Position numbers and translations under genes: made by a program. A stretch of 64,000 nucleotides of DNA from Bacteroidota bacterium (GTDB taxonomy: Bacteria > Bacteroidota > Rhodothermia > Balneolales > HLUCCA01). The stretch spans positions 528,264-592,263 of the forward strand of contig JAFIEZ010000003.1 in NCBI GenBank assembly GCA_020832235.1. The letters run 5' to 3'. The notes beneath the pieces are model-generated. The model was not told where the DNA came from. It did not search any database and saw only the letters and a list, made by a program, of their open reading frames with translations. This document shows, piece after piece, positions 8,714 to 17,493 of this stretch. Each line of letters starts with the position of its first letter. Positions within the stretch are counted from its first letter, which is position 1.

Positions 8714-9907
8714 TTAATCAGGCGGATTTTCTTCTACGGCCTGGATGATGGTATGTAATGTATCTTTTAGCACATCCATCGGTATGGTCAACGGAGGAGC
8801 GAGCCGGATAAGTGTATTGGAATGCAAGGTCCAGCCAAGTAATACCCCTTTGCGCATACAAACATTAACAACTCTTTCGGTCTGTTCGTAGGATTTAAGC
8901 TGCATACCCAGCATGGCCCCTTTTCCTCGAATTTCTGCTATATGGTCCGATTTCAGCACCTCCCGTACTTCGTTTTCTATCAACTTAGCTCGTTCAGGCA
9001 GATTGTCACGTAATATAACCGATAGCGAAGCATGCGCTGCTGCTGCACTCACTGGATGACCACCGAAGGTAGTTACATGATTTAAGGGAGGATTGTATTT
9101 GAACGCTTCAAAAATGTGGTCAGATGAAGCAAATGCACCTATCGGCATCCCCCCACCCAAAGCTTTTGCCATACATAATATGTCGGGAACAACATTGTAG
9201 TGCATGAAAGCAAACAATTCACCGGTTCTACCCATACCAGATTGGATTTCATCAAAAATCAAAAGAGCTCCCACATCCGAACATCGTTTTCTCACTGCCT
9301 TTAGCCAGTCCGCATCAGCTGGTATAATCCCACCTTCTCCCTGGATCGGCTCCATAATAACGCAAGCGGTCTGCGTATCGATAAGATTCAATTCATCATA
9401 GGCATTAAATGAGAGAAAGGTCACGTCCGGGAGTAAAGGTAAATAAGGATCGCGGTACACATCTCTGCCCGTTACACTCAAAGCTCCATGCGTATCTCCA
9501 TGATAGCTGTCTCGAAATGCAACAAGCTTCCGACGACCGGTTGCCTTCTTGGCGAGCTTGAGGGCACCCTCGTTTGCTTCCGTTCCAGAGTTTACAAAAT
9601 ATATACGCTGAAGATTATCAGGTAATTGGGATGCAAGTAATTGGGCAAGTTCACTTTGTGGTTTTTGGATAAACTCACCATAGACCATAACATGCATGTG
9701 CTTAGCGGCTTGATCCTGTACAGCCTGAACTACTTCGGGGTGCGAATGCCCTAGTGAACTCACAGCAATACCCGATATGAAATCTGTGTACCGCTTACCG
9801 TCGGTGGTATAAAAAAACGGTCCACGGGCATATTCGATTTCAAGTCCAATGGGCGCATCACTGGTCTGAGCGATATGATTAAAAAAAGCAGTTTTATGTG
9901 AACTCAT
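8714..9907 (-). CDS. Class III pyridoxal-phosphate aminotransferase
   Basis: At 397 residues it has the class III layout: VNSGTEANEGALKLAKKATG, DSYHGDTHGALSVTG, MEPIQGEGGI, LIFDEIQSGMGRTG and the PLP lysine in MAKALGGGMPIGAF. It resembles acetylornithine/ornithine aminotransferases (ArgD/RocD group), which move an amino group between an omega-amine and 2-oxoglutarate. No arginine biosynthesis gene is adjacent, so the substrate cannot be assigned and no symbol is given. It appears to be first in a three-gene run with the redoxin and M1 peptidase. Confidence 0.88.
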   Translation of the reverse strand: MSSHKTAFFNHIAQTSDAPIGLEIEYARGPFFYTTDGKRYTDFISGIAVSSLGHSHPEVVQAVQDQAAKHMHVMVYGEFIQKPQSELAQLLASQLPDNLQRIYFVNSGTEANEGALKLAKKATGRRKLVAFRDSYHGDTHGALSVTGRDVYRDPYLPLLPDVTFLSFNAYDELNLIDTQTACVIMEPIQGEGGIIPADADWLKAVRKRCSDVGALLIFDEIQSGMGRTGELFAFMHYNVVPDILCMAKALGGGMPIGAFASSDHIFEAFKYNPPLNHVTTFGGHPVSAAAAHASLSVILRDNLPERAKLIENEVREVLKSDHIAEIRGKGAMLGMQLKSYEQTERVVNVCMRKGVLLGWTLHSNTLIRLAPPLTIPMDVLKDTLHTIIQAVEENPPD

Positions 9908-10006
9908 AACATATGTTAATGTTGGAGGAATATAAGGGTATATTTCTGCCTACAGGAATCAAAAGCTGTGAGATTATGTTAAAATGGATTCAACACTAAA
10001 AACAAT

Positions 10007-11158
10007 ATGATGCGTTTATTTCTGATATTATTTCTTTTTTCCCAGTTACATGCATTACAAGCCCAGCAGGCAACGAGCTATTTTCCGGAAACACCCGGTG
10101 CAGGTTGGGTCTATAATCTTACGATATCTCCAAACGACACCATTAGTCAAACTGTTCCTCGTGTTGATGTTTTAACTTCGGTTACGGATGCTGATGATGG
10201 TATAAGGAGGCTAAGTATTACCAGCTCGTTGGCCGGTGTACAAAATATTAACCTTCAGGCAGATACTGTACGCGCATCGTTTGATGTGGTTTTGGCAGCC
10301 GGTGTTATTCTTCAAGCTGACAGCCTCTTGACTTCTTTTCTGGATTTACAGTTACCGCAGTCTACACTTTTTGTCACCAGTGCATCAGTAAATAGTCGCA
10401 GTTCCATAAATTCATTTCGGCAGCGAATAGCGACACCGGAGATTCTAAAAGATGCCATTGAATCAGAAGCCGGATTATTTTCAGTTACACTTGATGACTC
10501 CCTAGATGTAGTGCTCACGCAATCATTTAAAAGACTACCCAACGCGGCCATTCAGCTACCAGCAGGTGAATTCAATGAAACTTTTGTGTTCGAGACTATT
10601 CTCGACATTGAAATTGAAATCGGTGCGAGAACGCCCATTACCGGCAGAATTACATTGACTATCCCTTTTCTTGATGACTATTCCGTCACATCCTGGTATG
10701 CCCCTACGGTTGGACTCATCAAACAAAGTGCACCCTCTCGTACACTTTCTATTGATGATAGACTGCTTCCCGTAGATGTTAACCTTGATACCATTCAAAT
10801 CCCGGCTTTTGAATTGATTTTGGAAAGTTTCACACCATCACCAGTGACTTCTTTGGATAGTAACAAGAATATACCTCACGGAATAACACTTTACCCAAAT
10901 TATCCCAACCCATTTAACCCTTCCACAGTTATCCCTTTTGAACTCCAAGAAAATGCATATGTAAATCTTCGTATTTACGATTCAACAGGACGAACTATTG
11001 CCACACTAACCGACGGTACACTTGCAGCAGGAAAACATCAAGTAACATTTAATGCCGGTGATAGTATAGCGTCGGGAGCCTATTTTATCGTCTTGCTAAC
11101 TCAAACTTCAGATGGAAGTATTACCCGTTTACAACATTCGATGCTGTTGTTAAAATAG
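10007..11158 (+). CDS. Secreted protein with C-terminal T9SS-type sorting domain
   Basis: The first about 20 residues form a signal peptide ending LQAQQ. The body (about 25-290) is beta-rich and not recognised. The last about 85 residues carry the type A sorting domain: LYPNYPNPFNPSTVIPFEL near 298-316, then VNLRIYDSTGRTIATL and SGAYFIVLLTQ. In Bacteroidota and relatives this domain directs export through the type IX secretion system and attachment at the surface. The 3' end overlaps the convergent thioredoxin-like gene by 38 bp. The function of the body is unknown. Confidence 0.85.
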   Translation: MMRLFLILFLFSQLHALQAQQATSYFPETPGAGWVYNLTISPNDTISQTVPRVDVLTSVTDADDGIRRLSITSSLAGVQNINLQADTVRASFDVVLAAGVILQADSLLTSFLDLQLPQSTLFVTSASVNSRSSINSFRQRIATPEILKDAIESEAGLFSVTLDDSLDVVLTQSFKRLPNAAIQLPAGEFNETFVFETILDIEIEIGARTPITGRITLTIPFLDDYSVTSWYAPTVGLIKQSAPSRTLSIDDRLLPVDVNLDTIQIPAFELILESFTPSPVTSLDSNKNIPHGITLYPNYPNPFNPSTVIPFELQENAYVNLRIYDSTGRTIATLTDGTLAAGKHQVTFNAGDSIASGAYFIVLLTQTSDGSITRLQHSMLLLK

Positions 11159-11738
11159 TATCCATTTCAGCGAACAAACTCTTTGACTTATCTGCAGCAT
11201 ACCATTTATGCAGGGCTTCCGCAGTGTGGTTACCGCTAACATCCTTTTCCTTTAATTCAAGTCGCAATGCTTCTGCAGGTTGTGGTCTCGGCCCCCAATA
11301 TGCTAATTCATCCAGAGTTTCCTCGTCTAGTACTATGACTTTAGGGATAGAACGTGATCCATTAGTTAAATATGCATCCATAACATCTAAATGTTCATCA
11401 CGCAGAATGACCTTCATTTCGAGCATCTCCGACAATTCGCAAATCTTTTGGATAACGGGCAGGGTTTGAGCAGCATCTCCGCACCATCCTTCCGATATTG
11501 TAAAAAATATGAGTTTTCTTTGAAGACCTCTTGCAAGTCTTGACGTTGATTCAGGCACAATAGTTGTTTTTTCATGCCTGCGAACCCTGGCCAGATTCAT
11601 TTTTGTATAATTATGCAGTGACTCGGATTGATGTGGTCCAGTAACTTTGCCTTCATCAAAAAGATTTTGAACAAGAGATTTGTATTCAGTATAGCTCATG
11701 GCGTTAGCCACCAAATGGGGTGTAATAGTATTGGGCAT
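11121..11738 (-). CDS. Thioredoxin-like protein with single-cysteine WCGDA motif
   Basis: The protein has a thioredoxin fold: LIFFTISEGWCGDAAQTLP followed by a helix, a strand (KVILRDEH) and the cis-Pro strand SIPKVIVLDEE. The usual WCxxC is WCGDA, so the resolving cysteine is absent. This matches a known thioredoxin-family subgroup with one cysteine; a disulfide exchange role is therefore uncertain. Start is ambiguous: TTG 11750, ATG 11738 or ATG 11699 (MSYTEYKSLVQN). The 11738 ATG is chosen as the longest ATG frame. Its last 38 bp overlap the coding end of the sorting-domain gene on the other strand. Confidence 0.8.
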   Translation of the reverse strand: MPNTITPHLVANAMSYTEYKSLVQNLFDEGKVTGPHQSESLHNYTKMNLARVRRHEKTTIVPESTSRLARGLQRKLIFFTISEGWCGDAAQTLPVIQKICELSEMLEMKVILRDEHLDVMDAYLTNGSRSIPKVIVLDEETLDELAYWGPRPQPAEALRLELKEKDVSGNHTAEALHKWYAADKSKSLFAEMDTILTTASNVVNG

Positions 11739-11822
11739 CGGTATTTTCAATAATTAGTAAAGCATACAATATCGCAATAATACAGCAAATTCGGTTCCTC
11801 CATATAAAGATGATCGTTTTCG

Positions 11823-11830
11823 TATATTTG
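11823..11830 (+). promoter_or_regulatory. Possible -7 box upstream of the 284-residue gene
   Basis: TATATTTG matches TAnnTTTG exactly and lies 23 bp upstream of the ATG at 11854. A -33 TTG at the expected distance is not seen, so confidence is low. Confidence 0.35.
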
Positions 11831-11853
11831 GAGATTACATTTAATTACCCCCT

Positions 11854-12708
11854 ATGGTCGATTGGAAATTAGCAGAACAAGCTCAGAAGAAGCTATTGGA
11901 GCCCATAATAACACCATATCTGGAAGCTCGAAGCCATCACAGAAGACAGCCTGTCACTGATTTTCTTTTTGAGTACTATAGTTTCAGACCAGTTAAACTA
12001 CTGAACTGGAATCCGGGAATCGGAGTTGTTGTGCCACATGACTGGGCTCCCACCGACCATCGCTATAGGAAGAACAGGGATGGTTGGAGTTTACACCCTG
12101 AAGATTTTCCTAATAAAAGGATATCAGCTTTAGAGTGGGTTATCTCATACCAAAAGGCCATTCTGGAACGCCCTCCTGCTTTTGGCTGCCATGGCTTACA
12201 TGAGTGGGCCATGGTTTATCGAATTACAGATGTTCGTCACAATCAGGTTCCACTGCGCTTATCCAAAGATGAAATAACACAGTTTGTAGAATCTCAGCAA
12301 ATACGATGCTCACATTTCGATGCATTTCGCTTTTTTACCGAGCCTGCACGTCCTTTGAATAATCTGCAACCGTCACGTTCAAAAAGAATTGATCTGGAAC
12401 AGGGCGGTTGTATTCATGCAAATATGGACTTATACAAGTGGTGCTATAAATTTTTTCCATGGATTAGCTCTGATATAACCACAAAAGCGTTTCTACTAGC
12501 CTGGGATACACGAAAACTAGATATGATGGCATCTCCTTACGATTTGTCTGATGAGGGCTTGCGCCCGATTAAAATTGAAACTGCATCCGGGCGCGAGGAA
12601 TACACAAGACTTCAAAAAGAAATTGCAGAGCGTGCAAGGCCTATAAGAGAAGAATTAGTCGACCAGCTTGAGTCGCTGGTCGACTGGATTTCATTACCGT
12701 TTAGTTAA
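11854..12708 (+). CDS. Conserved protein, similar to proteins labelled 3-methyladenine DNA glycosylase
   Basis: This 284-residue cytoplasmic protein has blocks recalled from a conserved family often labelled 3-methyladenine DNA glycosylase in Actinobacteria: VTDFLFEYYSFRP, CHGLHEWAMVYR, RCSHFDAFRFFT, GCIHANMDLYKW and MASPYDLSDEG. No helix-hairpin-helix glycosylase motif is visible. The conserved His, Asp, Glu and Cys residues suggest an enzyme or metal site. The label is weakly founded, so function should be treated as unknown. It stands alone on the plus strand and its stop overlaps the convergent alkaline phosphatase gene by 4 bp. Confidence 0.55.
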   Translation: MVDWKLAEQAQKKLLEPIITPYLEARSHHRRQPVTDFLFEYYSFRPVKLLNWNPGIGVVVPHDWAPTDHRYRKNRDGWSLHPEDFPNKRISALEWVISYQKAILERPPAFGCHGLHEWAMVYRITDVRHNQVPLRLSKDEITQFVESQQIRCSHFDAFRFFTEPARPLNNLQPSRSKRIDLEQGGCIHANMDLYKWCYKFFPWISSDITTKAFLLAWDTRKLDMMASPYDLSDEGLRPIKIETASGREEYTRLQKEIAERARPIREELVDQLESLVDWISLPFS

Positions 12709-14123
12709 CCAGCAACTACACCAGCTGCGTCCAACACAAGGTTGAAGAGTGAATTGTTGTGTACCAGCCCGTTAATTGCTTCACTGCCAGGCCCCATAGC
12801 TGCCAATTCAACATGATCTGATGTATGAGCACCGCTAACGAAACTAACGGCCGTATGATTTGCCATTATGCCGCCCATAACAGCACCAGTTGAGCTTTGT
12901 CTGCTGTATGCGCTTCTAAATTCCCGACGCATTGCACTCCGTAACATAGTTGCTTCATCGACCGAAATAGCAATCTTGTTGTGCGCTTCAATAACTTCAC
13001 GTATAGCTGAAATTGAGCTATCTCTGTTAATTTTGGGCAAAAGTACTGCGTTTGATGCTGTAAATTCAGATAACCTCATAAACATATTTTGAGTTTCCAA
13101 ATAACCGGATCCGGTTCCATTCAATCCAGGATTTGCATTACCGTGGTCGGTAGTGATAATCAACAAGGTATCTGGGTTATCTTCTGCGAAACGTAGTGCC
13201 ACAGCTACTGCGTCGTCAAATGCTATTTGGTCATAAAGCAAACCTGAAACGCAGTTTCCGTGAGCGGCATGGTCTACTCTTCCACCTTCAACCTGAAGAA
13301 TAAATCCGTTTCTGTTATCGAGCTGCTGCAAGGCCTTGTCGGTCATCTCAGCGAGTGTTGGTACATTTGCTGCGAGATCAGGATTGTTTCGATGATCTAC
13401 ATCATAAGGAAGATGTTCCTGTGTGAATACACCCAAAAGAGGTTGGTCTGAAGAGGCACCATTCATTTCTTGTTTATTTCTAGCTACGTGATATCCATTT
13501 GATGCAAATTCCGAAAATAAATCACGTCCATCTTCACGTTTTTCGCCATCAAAAAAGCGATCACCACCCCCCATTAATACATCGGCACCGCGCTCTAGCA
13601 TCTGAATAGCGATACCGTTTTCGTTACCCCTTCTTTCCATATTTACTATAAAGCTAGCCGGAGTTGCATGGGTTAAGCGGGTAGTGGTAACAAGGCCCGT
13701 TTTTTTACCGGCATTTCTAAAATGTGTTAATATGGGTGTATAAACTTCTCCATTGGCACCCATATTCAGCATTCCATTAGGTACCCGAACACCGCAACCC
13801 CAAGCAGACCCGCCAGCGGCAGAATCGGTCACAATCGAGTTTGCTGAAGCTGTGTCCATCATTGCACGCTTAACTCGATTTTCCTCGTATAGCGACATCC
13901 ACGTACTCGCAGTTCCATATTGAATGCGTTTTAGCTGGTCTGCCATAGATAAAGTTCCAATACTCATTCCATCAGAGACCATAAATATTACGTTTTTAGC
14001 GCCTCCTCTCCAGTTGCCGGAGCTACCGTTACCAGCAACAGAGCAACCAGCCAGGGTTGTTCCGGCTAATAAACCTGCTAAACCACCTGTTTTTAAGAAA
14101 TCTCTACGTGAAAAATTGGACAT
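12705..14123 (-). CDS. Alkaline phosphatase, Tat-exported lipoprotein-like
   Basis: The 472-residue product begins SRRDFLK followed by a hydrophobic stretch ending LAGC, that is, a twin-arginine signal with a lipobox. The PhoA-superfamily site is complete: metal Asp in SDGMS, nucleophile Ser in VTDSAAGGSAWG, VEGGRVDHAAHGN, ITTDHGNAN and the final His in SGAHTSDHVELAAMG. It folds before export and releases phosphate from phosphomonoesters outside the cytoplasm using zinc and magnesium. Together with the nucleotidase at 4361-6019 it implies phosphate scavenging. It lies 81 bp downstream of anmK on the same strand. Confidence 0.92.
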   Translation of the reverse strand: MSNFSRRDFLKTGGLAGLLAGTTLAGCSVAGNGSSGNWRGGAKNVIFMVSDGMSIGTLSMADQLKRIQYGTASTWMSLYEENRVKRAMMDTASANSIVTDSAAGGSAWGCGVRVPNGMLNMGANGEVYTPILTHFRNAGKKTGLVTTTRLTHATPASFIVNMERRGNENGIAIQMLERGADVLMGGGDRFFDGEKREDGRDLFSEFASNGYHVARNKQEMNGASSDQPLLGVFTQEHLPYDVDHRNNPDLAANVPTLAEMTDKALQQLDNRNGFILQVEGGRVDHAAHGNCVSGLLYDQIAFDDAVAVALRFAEDNPDTLLIITTDHGNANPGLNGTGSGYLETQNMFMRLSEFTASNAVLLPKINRDSSISAIREVIEAHNKIAISVDEATMLRSAMRREFRSAYSRQSSTGAVMGGIMANHTAVSFVSGAHTSDHVELAAMGPGSEAINGLVHNNSLFNLVLDAAGVVAG

Positions 14124-14204
14124 AATAATTGAGTTTAATTAATAGTTAATGGAAACTACAAAATTGATCAGGTTCCAGTGTTAAAGTTTTGTGAAATCCG
14201 TCAT

Positions 14205-15404
14205 TTAATCTGCAAAACTTAGTCTTCCAAGCCGAACGTGCTTTATGTGTCCCTCATCATTGAGTACAGGTAGCTTATTGCCGCATATTAATTCGTTTGC
14301 CATTACAGCAAATAAAAGAGCTTCCTTAGCGTCTGGATTTACACCCGTTTCTTCAAAGCTGACCACGTTATTACCTGCAAAACACGCTTTCAGATTTTGC
14401 ATTAATATGGCATTATGAACACCACCCCCACTAACATATACCTTAAAAGGAGACTTAGGTTGTACGAATGTTTCAACGGCTTCAGCTATCGTTTCGGCAG
14501 TAAATCTATTCAGTGTTGCAATCAGGTTGCTTAGTCCAATACTGATGAGACCGCTACGTTTCAAGGCATCTTGAACATATGATTCACTCAGCAGTTCAGG
14601 ACCAGTAGTTTTAGGTGGTTTTTCAGAAAAGAAACGATGTGCTTTAAGTTCTTTCAAAAGCAACTGATTGACTACTCCATCAGAGGCAATTTCCCCATTG
14701 GCATCATAAAGCAAATCGGTTCGCTCTTTCTGTATTATTACATCCATCAACGTGTTGCCGGGTCCCGTATCAAACGTAAGTGGAATGTGGTCATCTAGTG
14801 CGTTTCCATCCAGAACAGTGATATTGGAGATTCCACCTATATTTAGCAATATTCGTAGCTCACCTTCTTTTGAAAACAGCAGCTTGTCTCCGTAACAGGC
14901 TAATGGTGCCCCCTCCCCACCTGCAGCAATGTGTTTTTGACGGAAATCGCTTACTGTAGGTATACCGGTCAAATAAGCAAGATGATCGGCATCCCCCAGT
15001 TGAAGTGTGGCGTTTGGCAAATGGTTTTTCTGATGTATTCTCCTGGGAGCGTGTCGTACAGTTTGTCCATGTGAGGCAATCAAGTCTACCTCACTAGCAT
15101 CAACGCCCCATGTATGTAAAGCATTTTTTATCATTTCAGCATGCCAGTGAGCCAGCAGCGTGTGTCCTAGTGCAACATCCTGCATATTGACCACGTCACT
15201 GGATGCAAGATTTCTGATAAATGTTCTTTGTTCGTTGTTGTATGAAACCGTATGGTAGTGCAAAACCCGAGCTTGAGTTTCCCTTCCGTGGCCACTAAAT
15301 GAACACAATGCCATGTCAAGCCCATCAATAGATGTACCAGACATGGTTCCTAAAATTAACCGTTGTTTGTTATCAGCTAGCCTAGAAAGTTTTAATAATG
15401 ACAT
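14205..15404 (-). CDS. anmK: Anhydro-N-acetylmuramic acid kinase
   Basis: This 399-residue protein starts its domain with LILGTMSGTSIDGLDMALC, the AnmK signature, and has LIASHGQTVRHAP, NIGGISNITVL and FDTGPGNTLMD, the ATP-binding and catalytic elements of the family. AnmK cleaves the 1,6-anhydro ring and phosphorylates anhydro-MurNAc to MurNAc-6-phosphate in peptidoglycan recycling. Length is normal. MurQ is not in the window. It is divergent from the small acidic gene and thrC. Confidence 0.95.
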   Translation of the reverse strand: MSLLKLSRLADNKQRLILGTMSGTSIDGLDMALCSFSGHGRETQARVLHYHTVSYNNEQRTFIRNLASSDVVNMQDVALGHTLLAHWHAEMIKNALHTWGVDASEVDLIASHGQTVRHAPRRIHQKNHLPNATLQLGDADHLAYLTGIPTVSDFRQKHIAAGGEGAPLACYGDKLLFSKEGELRILLNIGGISNITVLDGNALDDHIPLTFDTGPGNTLMDVIIQKERTDLLYDANGEIASDGVVNQLLLKELKAHRFFSEKPPKTTGPELLSESYVQDALKRSGLISIGLSNLIATLNRFTAETIAEAVETFVQPKSPFKVYVSGGGVHNAILMQNLKACFAGNNVVSFEETGVNPDAKEALLFAVMANELICGNKLPVLNDEGHIKHVRLGRLSFAD

Positions 15405-15483
15405 TATAATATTCTGTAAATGTGTTTGAAAGGTAAGTATCTAAATAAACTCTTGTATGAACTATTTTCATATTTAAGGTAAA

Positions 15484-15756
15484 TTGAAGCATAATTATAC
15501 ATATTTCAATATTACCATGGAAACCGACGATTTAACGAATTTCGAAAACGATATTATTGACCTCGCAGAACAGTTGAAGGCCGCATTTAACTCCAATAAT
15601 ATGCGCTGGTTCCTACATGAACAGACCGATACGCTGTATATTGAGCTCTCAGGACTTGAAGATATGGAGGATGAGCTTATTGGTCAGATAGCCGAGCCCA
15701 TTTTGGATGATCTGGATCTGGATTTTGATGAAATCATTCTCCTTCCTTACTCCTGA
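15484..15756 (+). CDS. Small acidic protein of unknown function, coupled to thrC
   Basis: I do not recognise this 90-residue protein (79 residues if the ATG at 15517 is used; the longer frame starts with TTG). It is strongly acidic, with no signal peptide or membrane segment. The pattern is strand (NYTYFNITME), helix (FENDIIDLAEQLKAAFN), strand (MRWFLHE), strand (TLYIELSGL), acidic helix and a final strand (DEIILLPYS), so a small alpha/beta fold is likely. The gap to thrC is only 5 bp, which argues for co-expression. The N-terminal strand fits the TTG start, but this is a weak argument. Confidence 0.6.
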   Translation: MKHNYTYFNITMETDDLTNFENDIIDLAEQLKAAFNSNNMRWFLHEQTDTLYIELSGLEDMEDELIGQIAEPILDDLDLDFDEIILLPYS

Positions 15757-15761
15757 AAACG

Positions 15762-17450
15762 ATGCCAGAATACACGCTAAACTGCTTCCTTTGTGGCAAA
15801 ATTAATGACGAGCACGTTACCAGTACCTATTGTACTTCATGTGGTGGAGTGCTGACTGTAAACTATCAGTCGGTGCGAACCGAAATTCAATATCCGCTTA
15901 AGTCGACTCCTAAAGATCCCTTACGCAGCGGAATGACAGAACTCCGCTACCTCGCAAAACTAAGTGCGAGATATGATATCGAAATTTGGGCCAAAATGGA
16001 GCTTCAGAATCCTTCAGGTTGTTTTAAAGACCGCGGAAGCCATATAGAGGTACTGAAAGCACTTGAGCTGAATCGAGAAGCTATTTGCCTTGCCTCAACC
16101 GGTAATATGGCTGCGTCGGTCGCTATGTACGCACGTTACTACGAAATACCTTGCTATGTGTTTGTGCCTGAGAATACATCAGAAGGGAAGCTTGCTCAAG
16201 CGAATATGTTTGATGCTACCGTACTACGCATAAAGGGAGATTTTACTAATTGCGAACAGCTCTGTAAAGAATTCGCAAAGTCTGGGAACTACTACCTTGC
16301 GGGCGACTATGTATACAGGGAAGAAGGTCAGAAATCAGTGAGCTATGAGATAATCGAACAACAAAATGAAGAATTCGATTACGTATTAATTCCTGTTGGT
16401 TGCGGAACAAATTTTGGAGCAATTCACAAAGGCTTTAAAGAAGCTGCAGCTGCTGGTTTAATTGAAAGAATACCACGATTAGTATGCGTACAGCCTGAAA
16501 AATCGTCTCCTGTAGTTGAGGGTATTGCAAAACGCACTAAAATTGTCAAAGATAGCGTCATGACTATGGCCACAGCCGTTGCTGCTGCAGATCCTATTGA
16601 TTTTCATAAAGTATTACATGGAGTTGATGATACTCTTGGTCATGCTAGTATCGCTACTGAAAACTCAATTCTTGAGTCACTCAGAGAAATGGCTGTTACA
16701 GAGGGTATTTTTACAGAGCCGGCATGTGCACTACCTTTAAGCGCCATCAAACATGATATCGATTTATACAGAAATAAGAGATGTCTGCTTCTTCTCACTG
16801 GAACAGGATTAAAAGACACAACGGTAGTTACGCGTAGTGTTTTACCCTCCCCAATTTTACCGAACGACGTTGCTCAAGTTTTAGAGTATCTTGATTCAGG
16901 CTATCCCGCACTCCAGTCAGAATCATTCGGGAAACCACGAGACACAGTATTGACTCAAATCAAGTTTTCTGACGATCGTCGAAGACTTTACGAAGACTAC
17001 TTAAGCAGAATTGGTAAAAAAGGAAAATCACTGACGGTTCGTGAACGTGAAGTACTGCAAACCCTAGTTTTTAATGACGACGCTACCTTAAAATTACCTG
17101 TGGTCGTAACCGATTATCGTGTTATTATGCAAAAAAACGGGCTCGTAGCATCAACTGTAACAGCTATACTTAACGAACAGGAGTGTGAAACCGAACACGA
17201 GGGAGTTGGACCTTTAGATTCTGTTTTAGGGGCAATGACAAAACTCACATCCGCAAGTTTTCCGGTCACTCTTGTTAATCATCATCTTGAAATATTAGGT
17301 CCGGGTACAAACGCACTTGTGGTAGCTTCCATAACCCTGACGCATGAGGGTTTGGAAGTTGAAGCAAAAGCGGCTTCACCAGACGTTATTGAAGCGGGCT
17401 TGAACGCCTGGGTGAAAGCATTCTCAATACTCTATAAAAAATTCAGCTAA
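15762..17450 (+). CDS. thrC: Threonine synthase fused to a LeuA-type allosteric domain
   Basis: Residues 8-27 form a zinc ribbon (Cys 8, 11, 24, 27). Residues about 50-355 are a fold-II PLP enzyme with the cofactor lysine K89 in GCFKDRG, plus LASTGNMAASVAMYA and PVGCGTN. This is the threonine synthase group, which converts O-phosphohomoserine to threonine. Residues about 395-562 are unlike ordinary threonine synthase. They have a helical linker and then the dimer/regulatory domain of isopropylmalate synthase: EGVGPLDSV (480-488), GPGTNAL (513-519) and ASPDVIEAGLNAW (538-550). In LeuA this domain binds leucine; here it may sense an amino acid such as isoleucine or threonine. The total of 562 residues is far above the usual 350-430. 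Confidence 0.85.
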   Translation: MPEYTLNCFLCGKINDEHVTSTYCTSCGGVLTVNYQSVRTEIQYPLKSTPKDPLRSGMTELRYLAKLSARYDIEIWAKMELQNPSGCFKDRGSHIEVLKALELNREAICLASTGNMAASVAMYARYYEIPCYVFVPENTSEGKLAQANMFDATVLRIKGDFTNCEQLCKEFAKSGNYYLAGDYVYREEGQKSVSYEIIEQQNEEFDYVLIPVGCGTNFGAIHKGFKEAAAAGLIERIPRLVCVQPEKSSPVVEGIAKRTKIVKDSVMTMATAVAAADPIDFHKVLHGVDDTLGHASIATENSILESLREMAVTEGIFTEPACALPLSAIKHDIDLYRNKRCLLLLTGTGLKDTTVVTRSVLPSPILPNDVAQVLEYLDSGYPALQSESFGKPRDTVLTQIKFSDDRRRLYEDYLSRIGKKGKSLTVREREVLQTLVFNDDATLKLPVVVTDYRVIMQKNGLVASTVTAILNEQECETEHEGVGPLDSVLGAMTKLTSASFPVTLVNHHLEILGPGTNALVVASITLTHEGLEVEAKAASPDVIEAGLNAWVKAFSILYKKFS

Positions 17451-17493
17451 CACAAAGATTATTCAGCTGAACTATCTGAATATAGTCAGGTAT

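Noticed and set aside
17441-17493. ATTCAGCT direct repeat and TTCAGCTGAA palindrome between thrC and the response regulator
   Set aside because: Part of it is the thrC coding end, there is no T-run, and the palindrome is too short to claim as a terminator or operator.
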